Assembly (NCBI GenBank): GCA_045653425.1
Contig: JAZOLU010000027.1
Location: 1 to 64,000, forward strand
DNA from: RGIG3009 sp045653425
Lineage (GTDB): Bacteria; Bacillota; Clostridia; Oscillospirales; Acutalibacteraceae
Direction of reading: 5' to 3'
Length of the DNA stretch: 64,000 bases
In this document: piece by piece, positions 35,266 through 44,264 of the stretch
Numbering within the stretch: the first letter of the stretch is position 1
Layout of the letters: each line of letters opens with the position of its first letter
Translations under genes and position numbers: made by a program
The notes under the pieces: model-generated
Seen by the model: only the letters and a program-made list of their open reading frames with translations
What the model was told of the DNA's origin: nothing
Databases searched by the model: none

Positions 35266-36486
35266 TTATCCTTTCTTTCTGGTATACCGTTTGCCGGAGT
35301 GGCTGTCCACGCAACCATATAACTCCAGTTCGGTCAAAGCGGCAAACACCTCGCTGGGTGTCAGCCGTGTACGTTCACAAATCAATTCCGCCGACAGCGG
35401 GTCGCCGCTCAGTGCCTCATACACCCGCCGCGCCGTTTCGCTCACGCCGTTTGGACACGGGATATCGGCCGCCGTTTCGGTTTCTGCCGCTTTGTCGGCC
35501 GTTGCGGGCGGTGTATCCGCCGCCCACAATTCGTCCCCGCGGGAGCGTTGTTTCCATTCATAATACGCCGCCTGTGCACGGTCGGCTTCCGCGCCGTCCT
35601 TTTCTTTGCAACGATTAGCGTATTCCTGCAAAATTTCCGATGGGCGGGTGACTAACGCGGCACCCTCCCGAATCAGCCGGTGCGAGCCGTAGCTCTCCGG
35701 TGTGGTTACCCGGCCGGGAACAACAAATACATCACGCCCTTGTTCCGCCGCCGTGCGCGCCGTAATCAGCGAACCGCTGATTTCGGGAGCTTCCACCACA
35801 CAAACGCCGCACGCCAACCCGCTGATAAGCCGATTACGCACGCGAAAATTACCGGCACGAACCGGAACTTTGGATGCGTATTCCGTAACAATCGCACCGC
35901 CGGATTCCAATACCCTCCACCGCAAATCGCGGTTGGCAAAGGGGTATTCCACATCCAGCCCACACGGTTTTATCAGCACTGCGTGACCGCCGGCATACAA
36001 GGTGCCTTCATGCGCGGCACGGTCAATTCCCACTGCGCCGCCGCTGATAATGGGGCAACCAACCGCCGCCAATCCTGCCGCCATAGCACCCGCCACCGTG
36101 ACACCGTACGGCGTGCTGCGGCGTGTACCCACCATACCAATAGCGGGTGGGTCTTTTTCATCAAATGAGGGCAACGGCCCTTCGCCGTATAACACCAGCG
36201 GCGGCGAGTAAATGCTCCTTAGCGGGCGCGGATACTGCGCATCCTCCGGCGTGAGTATCCAACCCAGCCGTGCGCACCGTTCTGCCTGCCGCTCGGCCGC
36301 GTCCAGCGATTTGCGGCACAATGCGTTAAGCGACCCACCGGTAACACCGGCACGCACCAGTGCGTCACGGTCGGCTTCGTATATGGCTTTGGCGGAGGGG
36401 AACGCTTGCAACAACCGTGCCGCCGTGGACGAGCCGGCACCTACCGCTTGTTGTACCCAAATCCAGTACACCGATGCTTCAACCAC
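35266..36486 (-). CDS. dprA: DNA processing protein DprA
   Basis: The 406-aa protein has the DprA Rossmann fold: GMVGTRRSTPYG, ISGGAVGIDRAAHEG, the RVRNRLISGL motif and VFVVPG. It also has an N-terminal HhH-like region and a C-terminal winged-helix domain (about 345-400). DprA loads RecA on incoming single strands during transformation. No other competence gene is in the window. The GTG at 36486 lies inside the end of the methyltransferase gene (8-nt overlap). Confidence 0.93.
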   Translation of the reverse strand: MVEASVYWIWVQQAVGAGSSTAARLLQAFPSAKAIYEADRDALVRAGVTGGSLNALCRKSLDAAERQAERCARLGWILTPEDAQYPRPLRSIYSPPLVLYGEGPLPSFDEKDPPAIGMVGTRRSTPYGVTVAGAMAAGLAAVGCPIISGGAVGIDRAAHEGTLYAGGHAVLIKPCGLDVEYPFANRDLRWRVLESGGAIVTEYASKVPVRAGNFRVRNRLISGLACGVCVVEAPEISGSLITARTAAEQGRDVFVVPGRVTTPESYGSHRLIREGAALVTRPSEILQEYANRCKEKDGAEADRAQAAYYEWKQRSRGDELWAADTPPATADKAAETETAADIPCPNGVSETARRVYEALSGDPLSAELICERTRLTPSEVFAALTELELYGCVDSHSGKRYTRKKG

Positions 36487-37282
36487 GGGGAACACCGTCC
36501 TTCCGCACCATTTCCCAAAACACAAGCCCTGCCGCCATAGAGGCGTTAAGCGATTCGGCACGCCCCGCCATGGGGATGGTGACCCGTAACGGGCAGGCGG
36601 CTACGGTTTCCGCCCTCAAGCCGTGACCCTCGTTGCCGATAACCGCTACCGTGCCCTTTCCCAGCGCGGCAGTTTGCACGGCGGTGGCTTCGGCATCCAC
36701 CACACAGGCGGTGGGGGTAAACCCTTGTGCCGTTAAGCGCGGCAATGCGTGCGCCAAATCCCCCGCTGTATACAACGGTAAGCGAAACACGCCGCCCATA
36801 CTGCCGCGCAACACTTTGGGACTGTATGGGTCGCAACAACCGTCGGACAACAACAAGCCATCCAACCCAAACGCTTCTGCCGTGCGAATCATTGTTCCCA
36901 AATTGCCGGGGTCGCGTACCGCTTCCAGTGCCGCGTACCGCCCGCCCGAGCGCAACTCATCCAGCGTCCGCGGGGGCGGAAACGCCGCCACGCAAAACAC
37001 CCCTTGCGGGGTGGCTGTGTCTGCCACATAGTGCGACAGTTTGTCCGAAATGTCGTATACCGCAGCGGCAACGGCGCACACCGCCGCCACCGCATCCGGA
37101 TATTGTTCGCGAGCGTGGGCCGTTACCAGTGCTACTTCCACCACCACACCGGAACGCGCCGCATCGGCGCATAAACGGGCACCCTCCACCGTGAACCGAC
37201 CGGTATCACGGCGAAAGCGCGCGTCTTCCGACAACCGTCGAAAGTCTTTAATTACGCGGTTTTCCCGACTGGTAATTTCCAA
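36479..37282 (-). CDS. TrmH/SpoU-family RNA 2'-O-methyltransferase
   Basis: The 267-aa SPOUT enzyme has an N-terminal substrate-binding domain (1-95: ITSRENRVIKDFRRL...GRFTVEGARL) and a C-terminal knotted domain with RDPGNLGTMIRTAEAFG, AVIGNEGHGL and ESLNASMAAGL. The rRNA or tRNA target is unknown. The start is taken as the TTG at 37282 because GGGGG lies about 9 nt upstream and family members begin LEITSREN. It is the first gene of the long minus-strand run. Confidence 0.9.
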   Translation of the reverse strand: MEITSRENRVIKDFRRLSEDARFRRDTGRFTVEGARLCADAARSGVVVEVALVTAHAREQYPDAVAAVCAVAAAVYDISDKLSHYVADTATPQGVFCVAAFPPPRTLDELRSGGRYAALEAVRDPGNLGTMIRTAEAFGLDGLLLSDGCCDPYSPKVLRGSMGGVFRLPLYTAGDLAHALPRLTAQGFTPTACVVDAEATAVQTAALGKGTVAVIGNEGHGLRAETVAACPLRVTIPMAGRAESLNASMAAGLVFWEMVRKDGVPRG

Positions 37283-37344
37283 CAGCAACAGCCCCCGAAC
37301 TTGGAAAAATCGTGGGCGATAATGCCCCGATAAAATGAACAACA

Positions 37345-37370
37345 GCGCCCGCAGACTATGCTGCGGGCGC
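37345..37370 (-). terminator. Terminator of infC-rpmI-rplT
   Basis: GCGCCCGCAG/CTGCGGGCGC 10-bp stem with a 6-nt loop, followed on the minus strand by CTGTTGTTCATTTT. It lies just after the rplT stop codon. Confidence 0.85.
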
Positions 37371-37379
37371 AGTTTAAGC

Positions 37380-37736
37380 TTAATTTAACGCCGCTTTAGC
37401 TTTCTCTGCCAAACCCGCAAATGCGGCGGCATCCGAGACTGCCAGCTCCGCCAGCATCTTGCGGTTGAGCGTGACATTGGCTTTCTTCAAGCCGTTCATA
37501 AACGTGGAGTAATTCATTCCGTTTGCCTTCGCCGCAGCGGAGATACGGGTAATCCACAGACGGCGGAAGTCACGTTTGCGTTGTTTACGGCCGATGTAAG
37601 CATATTGGCCGGACTTCATTACCGCTTGTTTTGCGGTGCGGAACAACTTGGATTTTGCACCAAAATAGCCCTTTGCGAGCTTAAGAACCTTTTTTCTTCT
37701 TTTGCGCGTCATCATTGCGCCTTTAATACGAGCCAT
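37380..37736 (-). CDS. rplT: Ribosomal protein bL20
   Basis: The 118-aa protein starts MARIKGAMMTRKRRKKVLKLAKGYFG... and has YIGRKQRKRDFRRLWITRI, as in all bL20. It is a primary 23S rRNA-binding assembly protein and, in Bacillus, represses its own operon by binding the leader. Confidence 0.97.
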   Translation of the reverse strand: MARIKGAMMTRKRRKKVLKLAKGYFGAKSKLFRTAKQAVMKSGQYAYIGRKQRKRDFRRLWITRISAAAKANGMNYSTFMNGLKKANVTLNRKMLAELAVSDAAAFAGLAEKAKAALN

Positions 37737-37766
37737 ATTACAGTTCCTCCGTTTCCGAACTCTCGA

Positions 37767-37964
37767 TTATTTGTAGGGAATCAGGCGCTTGACCTGAGCC
37801 ACATTGGTAACATCTGCGATGGTGGTTTTGCGGAGATTACGCTTCCGCTTTGTGGTTTTCTTGTTCAGAATGTGGGACTTGTAAGCGTGGGCGCGTACAA
37901 CTTTTCCATTCTTGGTAAGCTTAAAACGCTTTTTCGCACCACTGTGGGTTTTAATCTTGGGCAT
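37767..37964 (-). CDS. rpmI: Ribosomal protein bL35
   Basis: The 65-aa protein begins MPKIKTHSGAKKRFKLTKNGK and contains KKTTKRKRNLRK. The ATG at 37964 follows AGGAGG (37972-37977). It is the middle gene of infC-rpmI-rplT. Confidence 0.97.
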   Translation of the reverse strand: MPKIKTHSGAKKRFKLTKNGKVVRAHAYKSHILNKKTTKRKRNLRKTTIADVTNVAQVKRLIPYK

Positions 37965-37993
37965 AACAATATCCTCCTTAATTTGGTGTTCGG

Positions 37994-38491
37994 TTATTTC
38001 GCAGTCTTGGGTGCCAAAAACATCAGCATATGCCGACCTTCCATTTTGGCGGGCTTTTCCACAACCGCTTGCTCCTCGCAAGCCGCGGCAAATCGGTTCA
38101 TAGTCTCCAACCCGATTTCAGGATGGCCCATTTCGCGACCGCGGAAGCGGATGGAAACCTTCACCTTGTTGCCGTCCTGCAAAAAGCGCATAGCGTGCTT
38201 GGCCTTGGTGTTGAAATCCGCCACGTCAATGTTGAGTGATAACCGAATTTCCTTGGTTTCTACCTGCCGTTGGTTTTTGCGTGCTTCCTTTTCTTTTTTG
38301 GCTTGCTCAAACCGATATTTGCCGTAGTCCATAATACGGCACACCGGCGGCGTAGCCGTGGGCGCAATTTTGACCAAATCCAGACCTCGTTCCTCCGCCA
38401 GTTCCAGTGCCTGCTGTGCAGACATCACACCCAACTGAGCCCCGTCCTCGCCAATAAGGCGCAGTTCGTTGTCGTGAATTTGTTCGTTAAT
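37994..38491 (-). CDS. infC: Translation initiation factor IF-3
   Basis: The protein (about 165 aa) has both IF-3 domains: NEQI...LRLIGEDGAQLGV, CRIMDYGKYRFEQAKKEKE, then KEIRLSLNID and RFRGREMGHPEIG. An ATG at 38497 is in frame, but AAGGA is then only 1 nt away. The ATT at 38491 lies 7 nt after AAGGA and gives the family start NEQI. ATT as infC start is the classical device by which IF-3 represses its own translation, so I take 38491. Confidence 0.92.
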   Translation of the reverse strand: MNEQIHDNELRLIGEDGAQLGVMSAQQALELAEERGLDLVKIAPTATPPVCRIMDYGKYRFEQAKKEKEARKNQRQVETKEIRLSLNIDVADFNTKAKHAMRFLQDGNKVKVSIRFRGREMGHPEIGLETMNRFAAACEEQAVVEKPAKMEGRHMLMFLAPKTAK

Positions 38492-38499
38492 CTGCATTT

Positions 38500-38660
38500 C
38501 CTTGATTGCTATGGGGAAACACCTCCACCTATTACTGCGTAAAAAACGCGGGCAGAAAAACTGCCCGCGCGCTTCTTACCACCGGTTGGAAGAGTTTATC
38601 AACCTGTCGAGAACAAAATCTGCAGGTGAGAGCGGGCAACGCTCTGCTTCGTTTTCTTAC
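38500..38660 (-). promoter_or_regulatory. infC leader with transcription attenuator (L20-leader type)
   Basis: The transcript leader from about 38660 to infC contains an intrinsic terminator in the infC direction: CGCGGGCAG (minus-strand 5' arm at 38561-38569), loop TTTTT, CTGCCCGCG (38547-38555), then six U (38541-38546), some 50 nt before the start codon. Upstream arms (around 38600-38650, with GCCCGCTCTC) could form a competing stem. This is the layout of an L20-controlled attenuator. Confidence 0.7.
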
Positions 38661-38666
38661 CGATAT

Positions 38667-38694
38667 ATTATACCGCACTTTTTCCAAATGTCAA
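38667..38694 (-). promoter_or_regulatory. infC operon promoter
   Basis: On the minus strand consensus TTGACA, 16 nt, consensus TATAAT. Confidence 0.85.
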
Positions 38695-38713
38695 GCGTTT
38701 GATAAAAATTTTC

Positions 38714-39682
38714 TTAAATCGAAATTTCGTGCGCCATACGGAACAGGTCCGTGTCAAAGGTTTTCTTCATACTCAACGCTTCTTCAATGTCGTAGTTGGT
38801 TAAACGGTCGCTCTGAATGGTAACCACGCGGTTGCTCTTGCCGGAGAGCAACAACTCCACTGCGTAGTTTCCCATACGGCTGGCCAACACACGGTCGCGC
38901 ACCGTGGGGTCGCCGCCGCGCTGTACGTGACCCAAAATGGTGGCACGAGATTCCACGCCCGTGGCGTCCTGAATCTTTTTGGCCATATCCACCACGTGAC
39001 CCACACCTTCGGCCACAATAATAATAAAATGCTTTTTGCCGGTGGCAGAGGCTTTTTTCATCCGCTGCAACACATCCTGTTCAAAATCAAACGGCAGTTC
39101 CGGCACAACCACGCTGGTCGCGCCCACGGCAATGCCGACATTGAGCGCCAAATACCCCGCGTGGCGTCCCATCACTTCCACCACACTGCAACGGTCGTGC
39201 GATTGCGAGGTGTCGCGCAGTTTGTCAATCATTTCCATACAGGTGTTCAGCGCCGTGTCATAACCAATGGTCTGCTCACAACAGGCAATATCGTTGTCAA
39301 TGGTGCAAGGCAACCCAATGCACGGCACACCGTGGCGGGTTAAATCTTGCGCGCCGCGGAACGAACCGTCACCACCGGCAACAACCAACCCTTCAATGCC
39401 GTACTGAGCACACGTGTCCACCGCTTTTTGCATACCCTCTTCCGTGCAAAATTCGGGACTGCGCGCCGTATATAAAGTAGTGCCGCCGCGGTGAATGATA
39501 TCCGACACACTACGCAGGTTTATGGGTACTAAATCGCCGTTAATCAACCCGTTGTAACCGCGGTATACACCGTATACCTCAACCCCTCTGCCCAACGCCG
39601 TACGCGCCACCGCACGCACTGCGGCGTTCATACCGGGTGCGTCGCCGCCGCTGGTCAGTACTGCCATTCGTTTAATTGCCAT
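38714..39682 (-). CDS. pfkA: ATP-dependent 6-phosphofructokinase
   Basis: The 322-aa glycolytic enzyme has TSGGDAPGMNAAVR at the start, GGDGS (the Gly of ATP-type rather than PPi-type enzymes), the catalytic PCTIDNDI, and EVMGRHAGYLA. It makes fructose-1,6-bisphosphate, the activator of HPr kinase, whose gene is upstream in the same cluster. It has its own promoter. Confidence 0.97.
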   Translation of the reverse strand: MAIKRMAVLTSGGDAPGMNAAVRAVARTALGRGVEVYGVYRGYNGLINGDLVPINLRSVSDIIHRGGTTLYTARSPEFCTEEGMQKAVDTCAQYGIEGLVVAGGDGSFRGAQDLTRHGVPCIGLPCTIDNDIACCEQTIGYDTALNTCMEMIDKLRDTSQSHDRCSVVEVMGRHAGYLALNVGIAVGATSVVVPELPFDFEQDVLQRMKKASATGKKHFIIIVAEGVGHVVDMAKKIQDATGVESRATILGHVQRGGDPTVRDRVLASRMGNYAVELLLSGKSNRVVTIQSDRLTNYDIEEALSMKKTFDTDLFRMAHEISI

Positions 39683-39721
39683 TTTTCTATCTCCTCTGTC
39701 CTCTTAGGAATGAACCATCTT

Positions 39722-39750
39722 ATTATATCCGTTTTTTTGCCAAATAGCAA
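39722..39750 (-). promoter_or_regulatory. pfkA promoter
   Basis: On the minus strand TTGCTA, 17 nt, TATAAT; GAGGAGATAG follows before the ATG at 39682. Confidence 0.8.
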
Positions 39751-39801
39751 CTCGTTGCCGTTCTGTGCAATTTTTTCGACATTTTTTGCAAAATCAACCG
39801 C

Positions 39802-42800
39802 TTATCCGTCTGCCGTCAAGTCGGCCACATTCTCGTTGCCCAGTATTTGTTTGAGTTCGTCCAGTAACACGGAATGGGGTGTTACCCACAGTTGCCGCGG
39901 CGTACGCACCAGTTTGCCGGTGCTTGCCTCACGCACATACACCGGTACCTCACCGGGTAACGAGCGTAACACACAACACACCTGTTTCCATACCGCACTG
40001 TCCAACGACGGCAGTTTGAGATACACCCCCGGATTGGCTACCGCCCGTTTGGCGGCGGGCGGCGTATCCGCAGGCGGTACCGCATCGGGTGGAGGAGCCG
40101 CCTCCACAGACGATACCAGTACTCGCGGTTCTTCGTCTTCGCGGGCACTCAGCCGCCCGCGCACCACCACCGTTTGTCCGGTTCGCAGCAACGGGCGGTA
40201 CTGTTCCAGCGTTTTGGAAAATACAACGAGTTCCAGCGAACCGTACAAATCTTCCAACGTTACATACGCCATTTGGGCATTGGTACGGGTGGTTTTTACC
40301 TGTACCGTTCCCAACATTCCCAACAATTTCACCGATTGTCCGTCGGTGTACTCACCCGCAGTCGGCGATACGGTTTCCGCAAAGGCATCCACAATGCGGT
40401 CGGTACGGTCGGCCTTCAACCGCGTGTGCAACCCCTCATACGGTTTCAGCGGATGTCCGGTCAAATACAAACCGGACACTTCTTTTTCCATTGCCAGCAA
40501 TTCCTCATACGGAAACTCCTGAGCCGACGGCAAGGAAGGTTCGGTTTCCATACCATACGTCCCTTGGTCAAAAAAGCCCAACTGCCCTTCCAAATTGCGG
40601 CGACCGACATCCTCCAACTGTTCCAAAATATATGCCGATGCTTCCAACATTTGGCGGCGATTGGCGTGCAAGCCGTCCAGCGCGCCGCAACGAATCAAGC
40701 TGTCCAACGCGCGGCGGTTAAACTCGCGATGTCGCACCATACGGCGGCAGAACGAATAAAAACTGGTAAACGGACCTTCCTCGGCACGGTCGCGCACCAT
40801 TTCGCGGATAAACCCGCCGCCCAGATTTTTAACCGCCAACAACCCGAACCGAATGTGGTCTCCCGCCACGGTAAATGCCGCTTCGCTTTCATTCACCGAG
40901 GGCGGCAACACGTGAATACGCAACCGCTCACATTCGCCAATGTAACTTGCCACTTTGCCGCTGTCCAGCACGCTGGTCAGCAACGCCGCCATATATTCGC
41001 GCGGGTATTTGGCTTTCAAATACGCCGTTTGGTACGCCACCATCGCATACGCCGCGGCGTGGGATTTGTTAAATGCATACGAAGCAAATGATGCCATTTC
41101 CTCAAACACGGCGTTGGCCACCTGCTCCGGCACACCGCGGCGTACACACCCCTCTACCAATACCGTGCCGTCTTCGGCAACCAACCCGTGCAGAAAAATT
41201 TCCCGCTCCTTTTGCATAACGTCGTACTTTTTCTTGGACATCGCGCGGCGCACCACGTCGGCACGCCCCAGCGAATAGCCGCCCAAGTCGCGGAAAATTT
41301 GCATAACCTGTTCTTGGTACACAATGCACCCATAGGTAACCTGCAAAATGGGCTGCAACAACGGGTGCGCATAGGTCACCCGTTCCGGATGATGCCGATT
41401 TTCAATATACCGCGGAATGGAGTCCATCGGCCCCGGTCGGAACAACGAGATAACCGCAATTAAATCTTCAAACCGTTCCGGCTTTAACTGCGTTAACACC
41501 CGCTTCATTCCCGCGGATTCGAACTGGAACACGCCATCACTGTTGCCTTGTGACAACATTTTGTACACAGCCGGTTCGTCCAGCGGGATACGGTTAATAT
41601 CAATTTGGGGGCCGCCACCGGCGTGAATCATCCGCACCGCATCGTCAATAATGGTAAGGTTACGCAACCCCAAAAAGTCCATTTTGAGCAGACCCAATTC
41701 TTCCAACGCCGTCATCGTGTACTGCGTGGCCGTTAACTCGCCGTTTAAGCACAGCGGCACATATTCCGACACCGGCCGGGCGGTAATGACCACCCCCGCC
41801 GCGTGGGTAGAGGCGTGCCGCGGCATTCCCTCCACTTTACGCGCCGTATCCACCAGCCGCTTTACCTGCTCATCGGTATCGTACAATTCTTTTAAAGGGC
41901 GAGATTGTTGTAACGCCTTGTCCAGCGTCATATTCAACTCCCACGGTACCCGCTTGGCAACCGTATCCCCCACCGCATAGGGCATTCCCAACGCCCGCGC
42001 CACGTCACGAATGGCCGCCCGCGCCGCCAGCGTACCAAACGTCACAATCTGCGCCACGTGGTCGGCACCGTATTTTTCAATCACGTAATCAATAACCAAC
42101 TGGCGTTTTTCGTTGCAAAAATCAATATCAAAGTCCGGCATACTCACGCGTTCCGGATTCAAAAACCGCTCAAACAACAGTTGATATTTCATAGGGTCAA
42201 TGCCGGTAATGCCCATACAATACGCACACAAACTGCCCGCGCCGGAGCCACGTCCCGGCCCCACCGGAATGTTGTGCCCACGCGCATACTGCACAAAGTC
42301 GTTCACAATAAGGTAGTAGTCCACATACCCCATTCGCTGAACCATATCCATTTCGTATTCCAACCGCTCACATACCGCCGAGTCAGGTTGCTCACCATAC
42401 CGCCGACGCAATCCCTCATAACATAATTTGCGAAAATACGCCGTACTGTCACCACCCGGCGCATTGAATCGCGGCAAGCGAGTGTGCCCAAATTCCAAGG
42501 TAACGTGGCACCGCTCGGCAATGCGCGCGGCATTCTCCACCGCCTCCGGCACTTCGGGGAACAGGCGGCGCATCTCCTGTTCGGATTTTACATAAAACTC
42601 CTCGGTTTCAAACGCCATAGGATTCGGCTCGTCCACCGTGGTATTGGTTTGAATACACAATAACACCTTTTGCGCCTGTGCGTCGGCACGGGTTAAATAA
42701 TGCGCATCGTTGGTGCATACCAGCGGAATGCCCGTTTCGCGAGAAAGCCGCAACAACCCGCGGTTTACCTCGCCCTGTTCGGTCAAGCCGTGGTCCTGCA

Positions 42801-43320
42801 ACTCCAAAAAGAAATTGTCCGCACCAAACAACGCCCGATACTCCAACGCAATGCGTCGCGCTTTATCCCAATCGCCCTGCCGCAATGCCGCGGGAATTTC
42901 TCCCGCCAAACACGCCGACAGCGCAATTAACCCTTCGTGATATTTTTCCAACAGTTCGCGGTCAACGCGCGGTTTGCTGTAAAACCCCTCCGTCCACGCC
43001 GCCGACACCAACCGCACCAAATTGGCATACCCAATTTCATTCTCGCACAACAATACCAAGTGGTGGTTTTCACTATCAATACCGTGCTGACGGTCGTGGC
43101 GGGTGCGTGCCGCCACATATACCTCACAACCTAAAATGGGCTTAATTCCGGCGGCGTTGGCGGCTTTGTAAAACTCCACCAACCCGTACATCACACCGTG
43201 GTCGGTTACCGCTACTGCGGTTTGCCCCAACTCCTTCACGCGCGAAATCAGCCCGTCCAAACGGCACGCACCGTCCAGCAGACTGTATTCGCTATGAACA
43301 TGAAGATGTGCAAACGCCAC
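39802..43320 (-). CDS. dnaE: DNA polymerase III subunit alpha (DnaE)
   Basis: The 1172-aa replicative polymerase has an N-terminal PHP domain (AFAHLHVHSEYSLLDG), the palm with VGPGRGSGAGSLCAYCMGI and MPDFDIDFCNEKR, the fingers, HhH motifs, and a C-terminal OB fold (about 980-1070). The GTG at 43320 follows GGGGGG by 8 nt and begins the PHP motif; the upstream open frame overlaps whiA. Firmicutes usually also have PolC, which is not in this window. Confidence 0.96.
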   Translation of the reverse strand: MAFAHLHVHSEYSLLDGACRLDGLISRVKELGQTAVAVTDHGVMYGLVEFYKAANAAGIKPILGCEVYVAARTRHDRQHGIDSENHHLVLLCENEIGYANLVRLVSAAWTEGFYSKPRVDRELLEKYHEGLIALSACLAGEIPAALRQGDWDKARRIALEYRALFGADNFFLELQDHGLTEQGEVNRGLLRLSRETGIPLVCTNDAHYLTRADAQAQKVLLCIQTNTTVDEPNPMAFETEEFYVKSEQEMRRLFPEVPEAVENAARIAERCHVTLEFGHTRLPRFNAPGGDSTAYFRKLCYEGLRRRYGEQPDSAVCERLEYEMDMVQRMGYVDYYLIVNDFVQYARGHNIPVGPGRGSGAGSLCAYCMGITGIDPMKYQLLFERFLNPERVSMPDFDIDFCNEKRQLVIDYVIEKYGADHVAQIVTFGTLAARAAIRDVARALGMPYAVGDTVAKRVPWELNMTLDKALQQSRPLKELYDTDEQVKRLVDTARKVEGMPRHASTHAAGVVITARPVSEYVPLCLNGELTATQYTMTALEELGLLKMDFLGLRNLTIIDDAVRMIHAGGGPQIDINRIPLDEPAVYKMLSQGNSDGVFQFESAGMKRVLTQLKPERFEDLIAVISLFRPGPMDSIPRYIENRHHPERVTYAHPLLQPILQVTYGCIVYQEQVMQIFRDLGGYSLGRADVVRRAMSKKKYDVMQKEREIFLHGLVAEDGTVLVEGCVRRGVPEQVANAVFEEMASFASYAFNKSHAAAYAMVAYQTAYLKAKYPREYMAALLTSVLDSGKVASYIGECERLRIHVLPPSVNESEAAFTVAGDHIRFGLLAVKNLGGGFIREMVRDRAEEGPFTSFYSFCRRMVRHREFNRRALDSLIRCGALDGLHANRRQMLEASAYILEQLEDVGRRNLEGQLGFFDQGTYGMETEPSLPSAQEFPYEELLAMEKEVSGLYLTGHPLKPYEGLHTRLKADRTDRIVDAFAETVSPTAGEYTDGQSVKLLGMLGTVQVKTTRTNAQMAYVTLEDLYGSLELVVFSKTLEQYRPLLRTGQTVVVRGRLSAREDEEPRVLVSSVEAAPPPDAVPPADTPPAAKRAVANPGVYLKLPSLDSAVWKQVCCVLRSLPGEVPVYVREASTGKLVRTPRQLWVTPHSVLLDELKQILGNENVADLTADG

Positions 43321-43346
43321 GCGCGCCGCCCCCCTTTTGCCGCTCT

Positions 43347-44243
43347 TTACAATTCGTCCGCGATTTCCATAATGCGCCGCAAACGGTGGTTCACGCCCGA
43401 CCGACTGAGCGGCGGCGTTAATTGTTCGCCCAATTCCCGCAACGAAAAATCGGGATTTTCCAGCCGCAAACGACACAATTCCCGCAATTCCTCCGGCAAC
43501 GCTTCCAATCCCAGTTGCCGTTCAATTTTACGCACCGCTTCTGCCTGCACCCACGCCGCCGCCACCGTTTTATCCAAATTGGCACTCTCGCAATTGGCGG
43601 CGCGGTTCACGTTGTTGCGAATGCTTTTTACAATTTTAACGTTCATCAATTCCAAGGAGGCACTCATCGCGCCCATCCGTGTTAAGCAATCTTCAATCTG
43701 TTCGCTTTCCTTAAAATACACCACGTAATTGCCTTTGCGACGTACCGTGCGTGCCGTTAGCCCCAGTTCACCCAACAACGCCGTTAAATCGCGGCTTAAA
43801 TTGAGGTACGGCACGTTAAATTCCAAATGATAATCTACTTGCGGATTCGTCACCGCTCCGCACACCAAAAACACACCGCGAACAAACGCCGCGGCGCACT
43901 GCTCACATTCCAACACCGCGCGGTTAATGCGCAGGGTTACCTCCGTGCCACCGTGCCCAAACCGCTCGGTTACGGTGCCGGCTTGTCCGGCAGCAACGGT
44001 AACGGTGTGCATTCCCGGCTTGCCCGGTGCGGGTGCCGTGTGCAACGGCACTGCTCCGCATACGGTTTTCAACAAATGGGCATATTTTTCCGCCACCGTC
44101 GCGTTTTCGGTTTGCAGCGATACCCCCGCCGCCGTAAACGCGCGCCCAAACTCGGCCATACCGTACGCCTGTGCGGTATCACAACACGCCCGCTCGTTGG
44201 TTAATGCCGCCAGTTCATTTTTAATGTCCGATGAAAACGACAT
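43347..44243 (-). CDS. whiA: WhiA regulator
   Basis: The 298-aa protein starts MSFSSDIKNELA, has the LAGLIDADG-like N-domain (RGVFLVCGAVTNPQVDYHLEF) and ends in a helix-turn-helix (LSRSGVNHRLRRIMEIA). WhiA influences division and chromosome segregation. In most Firmicutes rapZ and yvcK lie immediately upstream; here murB does. Confidence 0.95.
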   Translation of the reverse strand: MSFSSDIKNELAALTNERACCDTAQAYGMAEFGRAFTAAGVSLQTENATVAEKYAHLLKTVCGAVPLHTAPAPGKPGMHTVTVAAGQAGTVTERFGHGGTEVTLRINRAVLECEQCAAAFVRGVFLVCGAVTNPQVDYHLEFNVPYLNLSRDLTALLGELGLTARTVRRKGNYVVYFKESEQIEDCLTRMGAMSASLELMNVKIVKSIRNNVNRAANCESANLDKTVAAAWVQAEAVRKIERQLGLEALPEELRELCRLRLENPDFSLRELGEQLTPPLSRSGVNHRLRRIMEIADEL

Positions 44244-44264
44244 ACGCCGCCTCCTTGCTGTCGG

